Counted from the first letter of the stretch, positions 11,605 to 22,122 are shown. The stretch: DNA of 64,000 bases from Gemmatimonadota bacterium (GCA_021298395.1 JAJTFH010000005.1:1-64000); one strand, 5' to 3'. Numbers and translations are program-made. The notes: generated from the letters alone by a model not told the origin.

Positions 11605-14034
11605 TCACCCCGCCGCCGCCACCTCGACCGCGGCGTCGGTCTCCGGCACCTCCCACTCATTCTGGCAGTCGGCGTTGAGACACTTCCGATAGGCCCCACG
11701 CGTCTTGTTGCTCTTGGCCTCCGCACCGACCTTCCCGCACTCTGGGCAGGTATCCGGCACCGGCTTATCCCAGCAGACGAAGTCGCAGTTGGGGTAGTTC
11801 TCGCAGCCGTAGAAGGTCTTCCCACGCTTCTTCGACTTCCGCGCCGCGATGTCCCCGCCATCCTTGGGGCACTTCACCCCGGTCGGCATCGACTTCGTCC
11901 CCTTGCACTTCGGGAACCGCGTGCACCCGAGGAACTCCCCACTCCGCGACCTGCGCACGATCATCGGACGCTCACTGCACTCCGGGCAGGCCACGTCCAC
12001 ATAGCGCTTCTCCTTCTGCTCGTTCTTGAGCGGGCGCGTGAAGGTGCAGCTCTTGGGGTGATGCTCGCAAGCGATGAAGGGCCCGAAGAACCCGCCCTTC
12101 GGGATCAGGCGCCCCCCGCAGGTCGGACAGCGCTCCTGTTCGAGCGCCCCGAGGTCGTGTGCCTCACGGATCAACGCCTCCGTATCGACCGAGCCGAGCG
12201 AGGTCTCGAAGGGGCTCCAGAACGCCTCCAACACCTTCTCCCACGACAGGGTGCCTTCCTCGACCTTGTCGAGCTCGTGCTCCATCTCGGCGGTGAAGCC
12301 GACGTCGAACTCGCGCGGGAACTGCCGCACCATCACCTTCTCCACCGACTCGCCGAGCGGCGTGGGGAAGAAGCGGCGCTGCTCGAGGTCGGCGTAGTGC
12401 CGCTCGGTGAGCGTCGAGATGATCGAGGCGTAGGTCGACGGGCGTCCGATCCCCCGCTTCTCGAGCTCCTTCACGAGCGAGGCTTCGGAGTAGCGCGGCG
12501 GCGGCTCGGTGAAGTGCTGGGTCGGGTCGACCGACGTCACCGGGACCTTCGCCTTCGCCGGGATCGGCGGGAGGGGCTGCGCATCCTCGAGCGCCGTGTG
12601 GTCCCCCTCCTCGTGCGCCTCCTTGTAGAGGGCCAGGAAGCCGGGGAACTTCACGACCGAGCCGGTAGCGCGGAAGAGATAGCGCCCGAGGTCGAAGTCG
12701 ATGGTCGTCGTATCGAACATCGCCGGCGCCATCTGTGACGCCATGAAGCGCTGCCAGACGAGCGTATAGAGCTTGAGCTGCTCGGGGGTCAGATAGCGGG
12801 CGACCGACTCCGGGGTCCGCGCCGGATCGGTCGGACGGATCCCCTCGTGCGCGCCCTGCGTCGCCTCGTCCTTGGCCTCGGTGTAGAGCTGCGGGCCCTC
12901 GGCGAGATACGAGGCCTCGAACTGCGAACCGAGGTACGCCCGCGCCGCGGCCGCCGCCGATTCGGCGACGCGCACATGGTCGGTACGCATGTAGGTGATG
13001 AGACCGACCGCGCCCTCCGCCGTCGAGAGCTGGACGCCCTCGTACAGATTCTGCGCGAGACGCATGGTCCGCTTGGAGCCGAAGCCGAGCTTCTTCGCCG
13101 CCTCCTGCTGGAGGGTGCTCGTCTTGAACGGCGCCTCAGGGCGCTTCCGACGCTCACGCTGCTTGAGGTCGGTGACGTCGAAGCTCTTCCGCTGCGCTAG
13201 CTCGGCGACGATCGCCTGCGCCGCGTCTGCGCTCCCGATCTCCGGCTTGGCCCCGTCGATGTGATGCAGCTTGGCGGCGAAGGTCTGGCCCTGGTACGCG
13301 AGCTGCGCGGTGATCTTCCAGTACTCGCGCGGGATGAAGGCGCGGATCTCACGCTCACGCTCCACGAGGAGGCGGAGGGCGACGGTCTGCACGCGGCCGG
13401 CGGAGAGCCCCTTCTTCACCGTCTTCCAGAGGAGCGGGCTCGCCTTGTAGCCGACGAGGCGGTCGAGGACGCGTCGCGCCTGCTGCGCATCGACCTTCTT
13501 CTGGTCGATCGCACGGGCCTTCTGCAGCGCCTCGCGGACCGCGTCCTTGGTGATCTCGAAGAAGAGGGCACGCTTGATCGGCGGGGCCTGTCGCCCCGCG
13601 ATCTGCTGCTCGACATGCCAGGCGATCGCCTCTCCCTCGCGATCGGGGTCGGTCGCGATGAAGACCTCCTTGGCGGTCTTCGCCGCGCTCTTCAGTTCGG
13701 CGACCGTCTTCTCCTTCCCGGGGATCGTCACGTACTGCGGGGTGAACCCGTGCTCGATGTCGATCCCGATGTGCTTGACCGGGAGGTCCCGGATATGGCC
13801 CACGGTCGCCTTCACGGCGTACCCGGAGCCGAGGTACTTCCCGATGGTCTTGGCCTTGGCGGGGGACTCGACGATCACCAGTGACTTGCCCGCCGCGGCC
13901 CGGGCCGCCTCCTCGTCGTGCGGGAGTTCGGGCTCGGCCACGACGCGCTTGGCCCGCTTGGCGACGGTCTTGGTCGCCGACTTCGCCGCCTTCTTCACGG
14001 ACTTCTTCACGGTCTTCTTCTTGGTGGTCGCCAT
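11605..14034 (-). CDS. topA: DNA topoisomerase I with C-terminal zinc ribbons
   Basis: 'LVIVESPAKAKTIGKYLG', 'GLITYMRTD', three C-terminal Cys-rich zinc ribbons, Lys-rich N-terminal extension; ATG at 14034. Confidence 0.96.
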   Translation of the reverse strand: MATTKKKTVKKSVKKAAKSATKTVAKRAKRVVAEPELPHDEEAARAAAGKSLVIVESPAKAKTIGKYLGSGYAVKATVGHIRDLPVKHIGIDIEHGFTPQYVTIPGKEKTVAELKSAAKTAKEVFIATDPDREGEAIAWHVEQQIAGRQAPPIKRALFFEITKDAVREALQKARAIDQKKVDAQQARRVLDRLVGYKASPLLWKTVKKGLSAGRVQTVALRLLVEREREIRAFIPREYWKITAQLAYQGQTFAAKLHHIDGAKPEIGSADAAQAIVAELAQRKSFDVTDLKQRERRKRPEAPFKTSTLQQEAAKKLGFGSKRTMRLAQNLYEGVQLSTAEGAVGLITYMRTDHVRVAESAAAAARAYLGSQFEASYLAEGPQLYTEAKDEATQGAHEGIRPTDPARTPESVARYLTPEQLKLYTLVWQRFMASQMAPAMFDTTTIDFDLGRYLFRATGSVVKFPGFLALYKEAHEEGDHTALEDAQPLPPIPAKAKVPVTSVDPTQHFTEPPPRYSEASLVKELEKRGIGRPSTYASIISTLTERHYADLEQRRFFPTPLGESVEKVMVRQFPREFDVGFTAEMEHELDKVEEGTLSWEKVLEAFWSPFETSLGSVDTEALIREAHDLGALEQERCPTCGGRLIPKGGFFGPFIACEHHPKSCTFTRPLKNEQKEKRYVDVACPECSERPMIVRRSRSGEFLGCTRFPKCKGTKSMPTGVKCPKDGGDIAARKSKKRGKTFYGCENYPNCDFVCWDKPVPDTCPECGKVGAEAKSNKTRGAYRKCLNADCQNEWEVPETDAAVEVAAAG

Positions 14035-14047
14035 AAGGTGGGCTATC

Positions 14048-14623
14048 CTAGTCCGGTCGCTGTCCCAATGCAAGCGCAACTATAAGAGTGGCCACGTCGT
14101 CCGCCCCCATCGAATCGGTGCTAACCACATGATTTGATTGCAGATAGAGGGCTTCACGACGCCGCAGGAGATTCCGGACCGATTCCACCGGATCCAGACC
14201 CCGCAGCAGGGGCCGGTCGGCGACGGTCGCCCCCATCCGATGCACCGCGACCTCCGGCGAGACGGCAAGGTAGATGGCCCGCCACGACACCCCGAATCGG
14301 GCCCGATGGTCCGGGTCCTCGACCCATCCCCCGCCCGGTACCAGGACCACCGGAGGGCCATCGGCGGGGGCCATCTCGGCGGTCAGCCGCCGCTCCCAGG
14401 CGCGGAACGCCCCCTCCCCCGCCTCCGCGAAGAGCTCGGCGATGGTGCACCCTGCGGCCCGCTCGATCGTGCGGTCGAAGTCGATGCACGGCCAGCCGAG
14501 TCGCTCGGCGACCAACGCCCCGACGGTGCTCTTCCCCGCACCGGGCAACCCCACCAGGACGATCGATCGTGGCGCGCCGGGCGAGGCGCCCGCGCGGGAA
14601 TCAGCCCCGGCGTTCGTCGACAC
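14048..14623 (-). CDS. aroK: Shikimate kinase
   Basis: 'IVLVGLPGAGKSTVGALVAERLGWPCIDFDRTIE'; GTG start candidate at 14623 overlapping the aroC 3' end. Confidence 0.88.
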   Translation of the reverse strand: MSTNAGADSRAGASPGAPRSIVLVGLPGAGKSTVGALVAERLGWPCIDFDRTIERAAGCTIAELFAEAGEGAFRAWERRLTAEMAPADGPPVVLVPGGGWVEDPDHRARFGVSWRAIYLAVSPEVAVHRMGATVADRPLLRGLDPVESVRNLLRRREALYLQSNHVVSTDSMGADDVATLIVALALGQRPD

Positions 14624-15800
14624 GCGCGAGATAGGCGGCGAGGTTCCGCTGCAGTTCGCCGAGCGAATCCCCACCGAACTTCTCGAGGAGCGCGTCCGCG
14701 AGGACGAGTGCGGTCATCGCCTCGGCGATCACCCCCATCGCGGGCACCGCGGTCACATCGCTCCGCTCGACGGAGGCCTCGGCGGGGGCCCCGGTCGCCG
14801 TGTCGACCGTCGCGAGTGGGCGCATCAAGGTGGAGATCGGCTTCATCGCCACGCGAAGGACGAGCGGTTCACCCGTCGTCATCCCCCCTTCGAGCCCCCC
14901 GGCATGATTGGTCTCGCGTCGCACATGCCCGCGGCGGGTCACGCCGGCGTCGGGGACGATCGCGTCGTGCACCGCGGAGCCGCGTCGACGGGCCGCGTCG
15001 AAGCCAAGACCCATCTCGACTCCCTTCACCGCCGGGATCGAGCAGAGCGCCTGCGCGAGGCGCCCATCGAGCTTGCGGTCCCAGGCGACGTGTGAGCCTA
15101 ATCCGATCGGGAGGCCGGTCACGACCACCTCACAGATCCCACCGAGGGTGTCACCGGCGGCCTTCGCCTCGTCAATCGCCGCGAGCATCCGCGCCTCGGC
15201 GTCACGATCCAGGCAACGCACCGGCGAGGCATCGGCCGCCGCATTGAGATCGGCGGGCCACGCCATCGGCGACGCCGCATCGACCCCGCCCAGATGGACG
15301 AGATGGCTGCCGATGGTGATCTCACAGGCGTCGAGGAGCCGCCGAGCGACGGCGCCCGCCGCGACGCGTGCGACCGTCTCGCGAGCCGAGGCGCGCTCCA
15401 GGATGTCGCGCGCATCGGTGCGATCGTACTTGAGGAGCCCGGTGAGATCGGCGTGTCCCGGGCGGACGCGGGTCACCTGGCGGGCGCGACCTCGCTCGGT
15501 GGCATCCTCCGGGCGCGGCGCGGGATCCATGATCGCCGACCAGTTCGCCCAGTCCTTGTTGCGTATGAGGATCGCGATGGGTGAGCCCAGCGTCTCCCCG
15601 GCGCGCACGCCCGAGAGGAACTCGCCGCGGTCCTGCTCGATCTGCATGCGACGCCCACGGCCATACCCCTGCTGGCGGCGCGCAAGGTCGCGATCGAGGT
15701 GATCCACCTGAAGCGGCAGCCCCGCCGGCACGCCCTCGACGAGGGCGAGCCCGGCCGGGCCATGGGATTCACCGGCGGTGCGGAAGGTGAGCCGCGTCAT
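14601..15800 (-). CDS. aroC: Chorismate synthase
   Basis: 'FRTAGESHGPAGLALVEGVPAG', 'RRQQGYGRGRRMQIEQD', 'NHAGGLEGGMTTGEP'. Confidence 0.96.
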   Translation of the reverse strand: MTRLTFRTAGESHGPAGLALVEGVPAGLPLQVDHLDRDLARRQQGYGRGRRMQIEQDRGEFLSGVRAGETLGSPIAILIRNKDWANWSAIMDPAPRPEDATERGRARQVTRVRPGHADLTGLLKYDRTDARDILERASARETVARVAAGAVARRLLDACEITIGSHLVHLGGVDAASPMAWPADLNAAADASPVRCLDRDAEARMLAAIDEAKAAGDTLGGICEVVVTGLPIGLGSHVAWDRKLDGRLAQALCSIPAVKGVEMGLGFDAARRRGSAVHDAIVPDAGVTRRGHVRRETNHAGGLEGGMTTGEPLVLRVAMKPISTLMRPLATVDTATGAPAEASVERSDVTAVPAMGVIAEAMTALVLADALLEKFGGDSLGELQRNLAAYLARVDERRG

Positions 15801-15822
15801 CGGACGATGCGCTGCACCAGGC

Positions 15823-17391
15823 TCACGGTCTGTCGGGCGTCCCGCGGATGACCTCGCCCTCATCGACGATGTGCGGGGTCACGAGGATGAGGAGATCCTG
15901 CTTCCGCTCCTCGAGGCGTTCCTGTCGGAAGGCGCGCCCGATCCATGGGAGGTTCATGAGGATCGGGATCCCGGATTTGACCGTGGAGACCTGAGTCTGC
16001 GTGAGGCCGGCGATCACCACCGTCTCACCATCGGCGACCAGGACCTCGTTCGTCGCGGTCCGCTCGCTGATGCTCGGGCCGGCCGCCGTCGTCCCGAGCA
16101 ACGATTGCTGCCCTGCGGAGATCTCCAGATTCACCTGGCGGTTCGCCGTGACATGAGGAGTGACATCGAGGGTGATCCCAACCCGCTGGCGGAAGATCTG
16201 TGGTGCGACCGCCTGCAGCTGACCAGGGACGATCGGTGGGGTGAGGAGAAAGGCGATCTCGGAGCCGGCGAAGAGCGTCGCCGTCCGGTTGTCGATCGTC
16301 GTGGTGCTCGGCTCGGCCTGCACATCGGAGAGCTGCTCGGAGCTCAAGGCATCGAGGAACGATGTGAGATTATACCCGCGGAGCACCGTATTGAAGATGA
16401 GTGAGAGCGCGGAGCTCTGCTGGAACAACCGATTCGCGTTGGCGACCCCCGAGAAGGCGTCACCCGCCAGATTGATGCGAAAACTCCCCTGGACGGGGGT
16501 CTGTCCCCCGGGAAGGAGACGCGGCACGAGCCCCTGCTGGAACGTCGCGGGGGTCCCCACATCGTAGCTCACGCCAAGCTCCTGCGTGGCGGTGCGATCG
16601 ACGGAGATGATCTTCGCGCGGATCGCGACCTGCGGCGTGCGCCGATCGAGATCCCTCACGTACCGCACGATGTCCGAGAGACGCGAGGCTGTCTCGGTGA
16701 TGATGATCGTGTTGGTCTTCACGTCCGTCGCGACGGTCCCGCGTCCGCAGGATGTCGGGGAGGTCAGGGTGGGCGGCGCCGTCTGCGCCCCGGTGGGTGG
16801 GGCGCTCGAGGCACCCATGCCACCCGATGGTGCGCTGGCGCACGCCGCGATCAACTGCTTGATCGTCTCGGCCAGTTCCGCGACCTTGGCATAGTTCACC
16901 GGAATGACCTGTGAGACCAAGGGCTCGACCGAGGTCCGATCCGCGATGTTCTTGTAGCTATCGATCGTGATGATCCCCGTGGAATCCTCGACCGCCGAGA
17001 ACCCGTTCGCCTGCAGGATCTTCCCGAGGGCGATATCCCAGGGCTGATTGGCGATCTCCGCGGTGATGGCCCCGGTGACCTGAGGCCCGAAGACGAAGGT
17101 CCGGCCTGAATGCTCGGCAAAGACCGCGATGACCTCGTTGATCGGGGTCGCGACGAAGGCGACGCTGATGCGCGAACGCGGCGGCTGTGCCATCGAGGCT
17201 CGCTCCGCGCTGTGGGTGGGGGCAGCCACCGGGACCTCCCCCTCGACCGCGATCAGCACGTCGGCGCGAGCCGTCCCCGGTATGTTGCGGACGGCCGCCT
17301 CTCTGGCGGGCACATCGCCCGCGGCGATCGCGGGCCTCCCCCACCCCATCAGGACCGCCACCAGCGCGACCCGTGCCCCTCTGCGCGTCAT
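15823..17391 (-). CDS. pilQ: Type IV pilus secretin
   Basis: Secretin/STN architecture: 'ISVAFVATPINEVIAVFAEHSGRTFVFGPQVTG', 'VLVADGETVVIAGLTQTQVSTVKSGIPILMNLPWIGRAFR', last gene of pilMNOPQ. Confidence 0.93.
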   Translation of the reverse strand: MTRRGARVALVAVLMGWGRPAIAAGDVPAREAAVRNIPGTARADVLIAVEGEVPVAAPTHSAERASMAQPPRSRISVAFVATPINEVIAVFAEHSGRTFVFGPQVTGAITAEIANQPWDIALGKILQANGFSAVEDSTGIITIDSYKNIADRTSVEPLVSQVIPVNYAKVAELAETIKQLIAACASAPSGGMGASSAPPTGAQTAPPTLTSPTSCGRGTVATDVKTNTIIITETASRLSDIVRYVRDLDRRTPQVAIRAKIISVDRTATQELGVSYDVGTPATFQQGLVPRLLPGGQTPVQGSFRINLAGDAFSGVANANRLFQQSSALSLIFNTVLRGYNLTSFLDALSSEQLSDVQAEPSTTTIDNRTATLFAGSEIAFLLTPPIVPGQLQAVAPQIFRQRVGITLDVTPHVTANRQVNLEISAGQQSLLGTTAAGPSISERTATNEVLVADGETVVIAGLTQTQVSTVKSGIPILMNLPWIGRAFRQERLEERKQDLLILVTPHIVDEGEVIRGTPDRP

Positions 17392-17876
17392 GGCGTCTTC
17401 TCCTTGCGAGGATCCTTGAGCATCAATATCTCCTGTCGCGTGTTACCGAACTCATCGATCGCCACCACGACCTCTTTGGCACGGATCGCCGTGACCCGAA
17501 TGCGTCCAAAGACCGAGCCCACCTTGGCCCGATAGAGCTGGTTCGTCGAAACATCCTTCATCATCGCCACCGACTGGCTCCCCGTCGGATCTACGAGGAT
17601 CCCCGTGACCCGGAGGTCGGCAAAGAGGGGACGGACCTCTCCGCTGGCGATCAGCGAGGCGAAGGGATCACGACGCCCCCGACGCTCGTAGGAGAATTCC
17701 TCACGGAGCAAGGTGACGCGCCCCGTCGAATCGGTGGCGATCATCGCGTTCGCCGCCTTGGCCCGCGGGGCAGCCGTAGGCGCCGTCCTCGGCACACCAC
17801 CCTGGGCCGACGCTGGCCGAATCGGCCCGACGAAGACCAGGCCGCCTACCAGAAGCAGCCAGACCCGGGTGATCAT
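17388..17876 (-). CDS. pilP: PilP-like pilus assembly lipoprotein/periplasmic protein
   Basis: Position between pilO and pilQ; 'RRGRRDPFASL…VRPLFADLRVTGIL' PilP-like core. Confidence 0.7.
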   Translation of the reverse strand: MITRVWLLLVGGLVFVGPIRPASAQGGVPRTAPTAAPRAKAANAMIATDSTGRVTLLREEFSYERRGRRDPFASLIASGEVRPLFADLRVTGILVDPTGSQSVAMMKDVSTNQLYRAKVGSVFGRIRVTAIRAKEVVVAIDEFGNTRQEILMLKDPRKEKTP

Positions 17877-18463
17877 GGCGCCACCCCCGTGCGGACGACA
17901 TAGGTCTGCACATCGAATGTCGCCGATAGCATCTGTTCTCCCATCACCGCCTCACGCCGACCCGGCGTCGTCACCGGGGACAACGTCACATTGACCGGGA
18001 CGATGATCCGCCGTAGCGAGGCGATCGAGGCCAAGACCTCGCCGATCTCATGATAGGTCCCGCGCAACGAGAGCCGGAACCCGAAGGTATCGAAGGTGGT
18101 CCCCGTCACGGCCTGGCTCGGGGAGAAGTCCCCGAGCTCGAGGTTGTTCCGACGCGCCGCCGCCAGGATCTGATCGAGGAGTGCCGGCACTTCGTTCCCC
18201 GAGGGGATCAGCGACCGCATGAGCCGGAGGTTCTCGTTCAGCTCCGCCTGTTGCCGGTCGAGGGAATCGACCGACCCACGCGCCAAGACGGCCTTCGCCC
18301 GCTGATTGCTCGCCTCGAGCCTCTCGACGTGCGCCGCCACCTCCACCAGCGAGGCCGCCTGCGGTTGATGGAGGAAGTACCAGTACGCGAAGACCCCGGC
18401 GAAGGCCAGGAGGCTCACCAAGAACATGGCCTGATCCCGCTGACTCGTCGGTCGACCGATCAT
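17873..18463 (-). CDS. pilO: Type IV pilus assembly protein PilO
   Basis: Single N-terminal TM, coiled coil, 'FGFRLSLRGTYHEIGEVLASIASLRRIIVPVNVTLSP'; in pilMNOPQ order. Confidence 0.88.
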   Translation of the reverse strand: MIGRPTSQRDQAMFLVSLLAFAGVFAYWYFLHQPQAASLVEVAAHVERLEASNQRAKAVLARGSVDSLDRQQAELNENLRLMRSLIPSGNEVPALLDQILAAARRNNLELGDFSPSQAVTGTTFDTFGFRLSLRGTYHEIGEVLASIASLRRIIVPVNVTLSPVTTPGRREAVMGEQMLSATFDVQTYVVRTGVAP

Positions 18464-19161
18464 CGATCAGGCCCAGGCACGGTGAGGGGGACGGTCCGTA
18501 GCAGCGCCGGATCGGGCCGCTCATATACCAGATCAAGCGTGAACTCATTGACCGCCTTTCCCTCCACCTCCGTCGCGGTTGAGGTCGCGAGATTCACGTC
18601 GGCGATGAAGGGCGAGGCCTCCAGTTGCTTCATGAAGATCGTGAGCGCCTGGATATCGATCGTCACCCCGATCACCCGCACCGCGAGTGGCGGCAGCGAG
18701 TCGGCGGCGATCTGATCCACCGAGGCCGTCGTGACGGCTGACGATTGTGCGACCGACCGCAGCCAGGTGTACATCGGGAGGGATCGCGCGATCTCATCGA
18801 GCAGATGCGGCCAGATGAAGCGACGGCGGTCGAGCACCGAGATCGTCCCCATCTGCGCGAGCACAGAGTCCCGCTGGGCCTCGGCCGTGCGCAGCCGTGT
18901 GATCACAGCGCGGAATCGGATGCTGTCCTGGGTCGCCCGCGTCTCCTGCGCCAGGAGGTCCGTCGCCATCCGTCGCTGGAGGTTCCACATCGTGCCGCCG
19001 ATCGCACCCGCGAGCATGACGCTACCGAGCGCGATGGTCAGCCAGGGATCCGTGAATCGGCCCCCGAACCCCGCGACGAGCGCGCCAAGGTCGATGCGCC
19101 GACGCGCTGCCTTGGGTTTCGCCGTGGTCCCCGGGAGGAGATTGATCTCGATCATCGCCAT
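18460..19161 (-). CDS. pilN: Type IV pilus assembly protein PilN
   Basis: 'MIEINLLPG' hallmark N-terminus followed by a single TM; operon position. Confidence 0.9.
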   Translation of the reverse strand: MAMIEINLLPGTTAKPKAARRRIDLGALVAGFGGRFTDPWLTIALGSVMLAGAIGGTMWNLQRRMATDLLAQETRATQDSIRFRAVITRLRTAEAQRDSVLAQMGTISVLDRRRFIWPHLLDEIARSLPMYTWLRSVAQSSAVTTASVDQIAADSLPPLAVRVIGVTIDIQALTIFMKQLEASPFIADVNLATSTATEVEGKAVNEFTLDLVYERPDPALLRTVPLTVPGPDR

Positions 19162-19165
19162 GCGA

Positions 19166-20212
19166 TCACCCCGGGCCCCGCAGCGCGAGACCGATCGCCA
19201 GCATGAAGAGCGGTGCGACCGCCTCGGCGTCCAGCGACTCGAAGGCCCCCTCGCGAGCCGTGAGGTTGGCCAGCGGGGTAGCGAGGACGATCGGGACACG
19301 GAGGCGCGCGCCCATCGTGTCCAGCATGCCTGGCGTCCGCGCTCCGCCCCCACAGACATAGACCGACGAAACCTGCACTTGGGAGTGCGATGCGGAGGCG
19401 AGGAAGGCCGCCGCCCGTTCGATTCCGACGGCGATCTCCTCCCCCCGCGCGACGAGCACCGTGTCGAGCGCCGTCGAGCGATCCGGAGCATCGAGGACGG
19501 CCTTCGCCTCTTCCGCGCTCAGGCCAAGGTCACGTTGCAGGTCCTCGCGGAGTCGGCGCGTCCCGACGTTCAGGTCGCGCGTCAGGACCGGCACCCCATC
19601 CTCGACGATGTTGATGTTCGTGCTCTCGTGCCCGATGTTCACGAGCGCCACCACCCCGGTCATCGCCTCAGGATGGCTTCGCTCGAAGGCATTGTGCAGA
19701 GCGAAGGAGTCCACGTCGACGATCGCGGCGGTGAGTCCGGCCTCCTCGAGCACCCGCAACTTCGCCTCCACCAGGTCGCGCTTGGCCGCGACGAGCAAGA
19801 CCCGCATCTGCTCATCGTCCGCCTCGGGATCCAGGATCTGGAAATCGAGCTCCACCGAATCCATATCGAACGGGACATGCTGTTCCGCCTCCCAGCGCAT
19901 GAGCTCCTGCACCTGGGACGCCTTCACCCGGTCGATGATGATCTTCTTGACGATCACATCACGCCCCCCGACCGCCGTCGCCACCGCCGCCGGGTTGACC
20001 TCCGCGGCGCTCAGGGCGGCCCGGATGGCATCGGAGACGATGGCCGGATCCATGACCTCCCCCTCCACGATCGCGTCGGCCAGCAGGGGGACCATGGCCA
20101 CCCGGGCGAGCTCTGGCTCGGCCCCGCCGTGGTCGATGACGGCCACTTTGACGAGCCCCGACCCGATGTCGAGTCCTACGGCTGTCTTCTGCTTGCGGGA
20201 GAAAAGGGCCAT
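19166..20212 (-). CDS. pilM: Type IV pilus assembly protein PilM (actin-like ATPase)
   Basis: 'TAVGLDIGSGLVKVAVID', 'VALVNIGHESTNINIVEDGVPVLTRDL', 'VYVCGGGARTPGMLDTMGARLRVPI'. Confidence 0.95.
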   Translation of the reverse strand: MALFSRKQKTAVGLDIGSGLVKVAVIDHGGAEPELARVAMVPLLADAIVEGEVMDPAIVSDAIRAALSAAEVNPAAVATAVGGRDVIVKKIIIDRVKASQVQELMRWEAEQHVPFDMDSVELDFQILDPEADDEQMRVLLVAAKRDLVEAKLRVLEEAGLTAAIVDVDSFALHNAFERSHPEAMTGVVALVNIGHESTNINIVEDGVPVLTRDLNVGTRRLREDLQRDLGLSAEEAKAVLDAPDRSTALDTVLVARGEEIAVGIERAAAFLASASHSQVQVSSVYVCGGGARTPGMLDTMGARLRVPIVLATPLANLTAREGAFESLDAEAVAPLFMLAIGLALRGPG

Positions 20213-20362
20213 GACGGGAGCGAAGGGGACGACCTACGACAACCGAGGAACGTTGCCCCTCGGGTGACGACGGGCCGGCACGCGATGACGCTCTATGGTA
20301 GAGCACCGCCGCTGAAACTATAACGAATTACATGGGGGGAGGTCACACCCTCGGCGGCCAGG

Positions 20363-20830
20363 TCATTCCCCAGGTCGCGCGAAGATCGCGCCGGCAGCGG
20401 CGGGGCGAAGGGTGGATCCGTAGCAGCGCATGCCGGCCGGGGTCTGTTCGACGGAATCGGGGACGAGCCAGACGAGAACCCGGCGGCGCGCCCCTCGTGG
20501 GCCGGTCGCGTCGATCTCCGCGAGGACCACCGCCGCACCGACATGACGCCAGCGCACCTCGACTCCACGCCCACCGTCGAGCGACCAGCGCTGTCTCCAC
20601 AGACGAAGGGGAACAGACAGGCACAGGTCGGGCACACTCGGTGGAGTGGTGGCCACCTCGAGCCCGAATATCAACCCGCGGTACGCGTCGAGCGCGTCCA
20701 TGGCCACGGTCGACCTCTGGACCGCTGTACTGGCGCGCCCCAGCGCGATCGCCGCCAACGCGGAGAGCCAGAGCACGATGAAGAGGATCTGCGGGAGGAG
20801 GAATCCCCCCCTATGGTCGCGCTGCCGCAT
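20363..20830 (-). CDS. PilX/GspK-like minor pseudopilin
   Basis: 'RGGFLLPQILFIVLWLSALAAIALGRAS' prepilin-like N-terminus (GG then hydrophobic helix); within the pilin cluster. Confidence 0.55.
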   Translation of the reverse strand: MRQRDHRGGFLLPQILFIVLWLSALAAIALGRASTAVQRSTVAMDALDAYRGLIFGLEVATTPPSVPDLCLSVPLRLWRQRWSLDGGRGVEVRWRHVGAAVVLAEIDATGPRGARRRVLVWLVPDSVEQTPAGMRCYGSTLRPAAAGAIFARPGE

Positions 20831-21617
20831 TCCCTATCGTGCCTTCGAATGGAGCATCGACACCGTACACGCGCACGCCGACATGCACCCACCCCATCAG
20901 CGAATCCTGTCGGAGGGTGAGTCCGCCCTCTGCTCGGGAACGAAGGGGTCCCACGATCGGTTGCACAGGGCCACAGATCCCCTGAGGACAGGCGCGCCAC
21001 CCCAGCATCCATCCCTGCCCGGCCGTAGGGTAGGTCAGGAGGCGGATCTCACGAAACACTTCCGCGGGGCTCCCCGGGGTGAGCAACCACGAGGTCTGCA
21101 GGGTGAGGCGCACCACCTGACGATCCCGTAGCTCTGGAGAGGCAAAGGGCGTATCCGTGCCACATCCCTCAGCCGCCGCGAGCCGACTGACCTCGACGAT
21201 GCGCGACGTATCCCATCGCGGACCCTCCGATGAGTCCTCTCGGTAGACCTCGAGCAGATCCCCCTGCGCGGGCATATCACTCGCGAACGTGAGCGCGTCG
21301 AGGGAGCCCGGACTCATCGGTGCAAGGGTGATCGAGGAGGGCCCGACGGCACAGGTGACACCGGCAACTAGGCGCAACTCCGCTTGGAGTGCCGTGTCAC
21401 CGAGGACATACGGGCGCCGGAGCTGGTATCCGATCGTCGACAGCACGGAGAGGACCTCATGCCCCAGCCGTTCGGCCTCTCCCCGACGCGCAAGCTGAGC
21501 CGAGGTGCGCTGCATATGGAGGAGTGCCCCGACCGACGCTCCCGAGACGATGCCCCCGACGGTCAGCCCCACCATGAGCTCCACCAACGTGAGACCGGAC
21601 CGGATCCTCATCCGCAT
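20811..21617 (-). CDS. PilW-like minor pilin (prepilin-type N-terminal cleavage/methylation domain)
   Basis: 'RSGLTLVELMVGLTVGGIVSGASVGALL' class III signal peptide. Confidence 0.8.
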   Translation of the reverse strand: MRMRIRSGLTLVELMVGLTVGGIVSGASVGALLHMQRTSAQLARRGEAERLGHEVLSVLSTIGYQLRRPYVLGDTALQAELRLVAGVTCAVGPSSITLAPMSPGSLDALTFASDMPAQGDLLEVYREDSSEGPRWDTSRIVEVSRLAAAEGCGTDTPFASPELRDRQVVRLTLQTSWLLTPGSPAEVFREIRLLTYPTAGQGWMLGWRACPQGICGPVQPIVGPLRSRAEGGLTLRQDSLMGWVHVGVRVYGVDAPFEGTIGNAAARP

Positions 21618-21958
21618 CGGCGCCTGACCGCCAAGGCGAGGTGGACGATGCGAGGGGGATGACCCGCCTCGACCACGCCCTGAAGCTCGACGATGGAATC
21701 CAAGCGTCGCAGCCGCCAGCGCGAGGACACTGACCGGTGATCCGTGGTGGTCCACGAGGAATCTTGGGTGGGGCAGGCGCTGCGTTCAAACGCCTCGAGG
21801 TGGGCGAGCGCCACACGCGCACCCACGATACGTCGCCAAGCCCACAGCTCCGTGCGTTGGGCGTGCACGGCCCCGGCGATCGCTCCGGTTGCCCCAACGG
21901 TGAGCAGGAACAGGGCGACGAGACACTCGGCGAGGGAGATTCCGGGACGTTGACTCAT
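21608..21958 (-). CDS. PilV-like minor pilin
   Basis: 'MSQRPGISLAECLVALFLLTVGATGAIAGAVHAQRTE' class III signal peptide with Glu at +5. Confidence 0.75.
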   Translation of the reverse strand: MSQRPGISLAECLVALFLLTVGATGAIAGAVHAQRTELWAWRRIVGARVALAHLEAFERSACPTQDSSWTTTDHRSVSSRWRLRRLDSIVELQGVVEAGHPPRIVHLALAVRRRCG

Positions 21959-22122
21959 GCGTCAGGAAGATCGACGAGATCGTCCAGGCTCTATCACCTT
22001 CCAGCCGCCGCTACCACACTGGGAACGCACCCCGGTCCTGATGCGGAACAACCCGTCCGCACGGGAATGGCCCGGGCGCACACTGGCCACCCGCCGGGCA
22101 ACACCGTTTCCTCGTCACAAAA

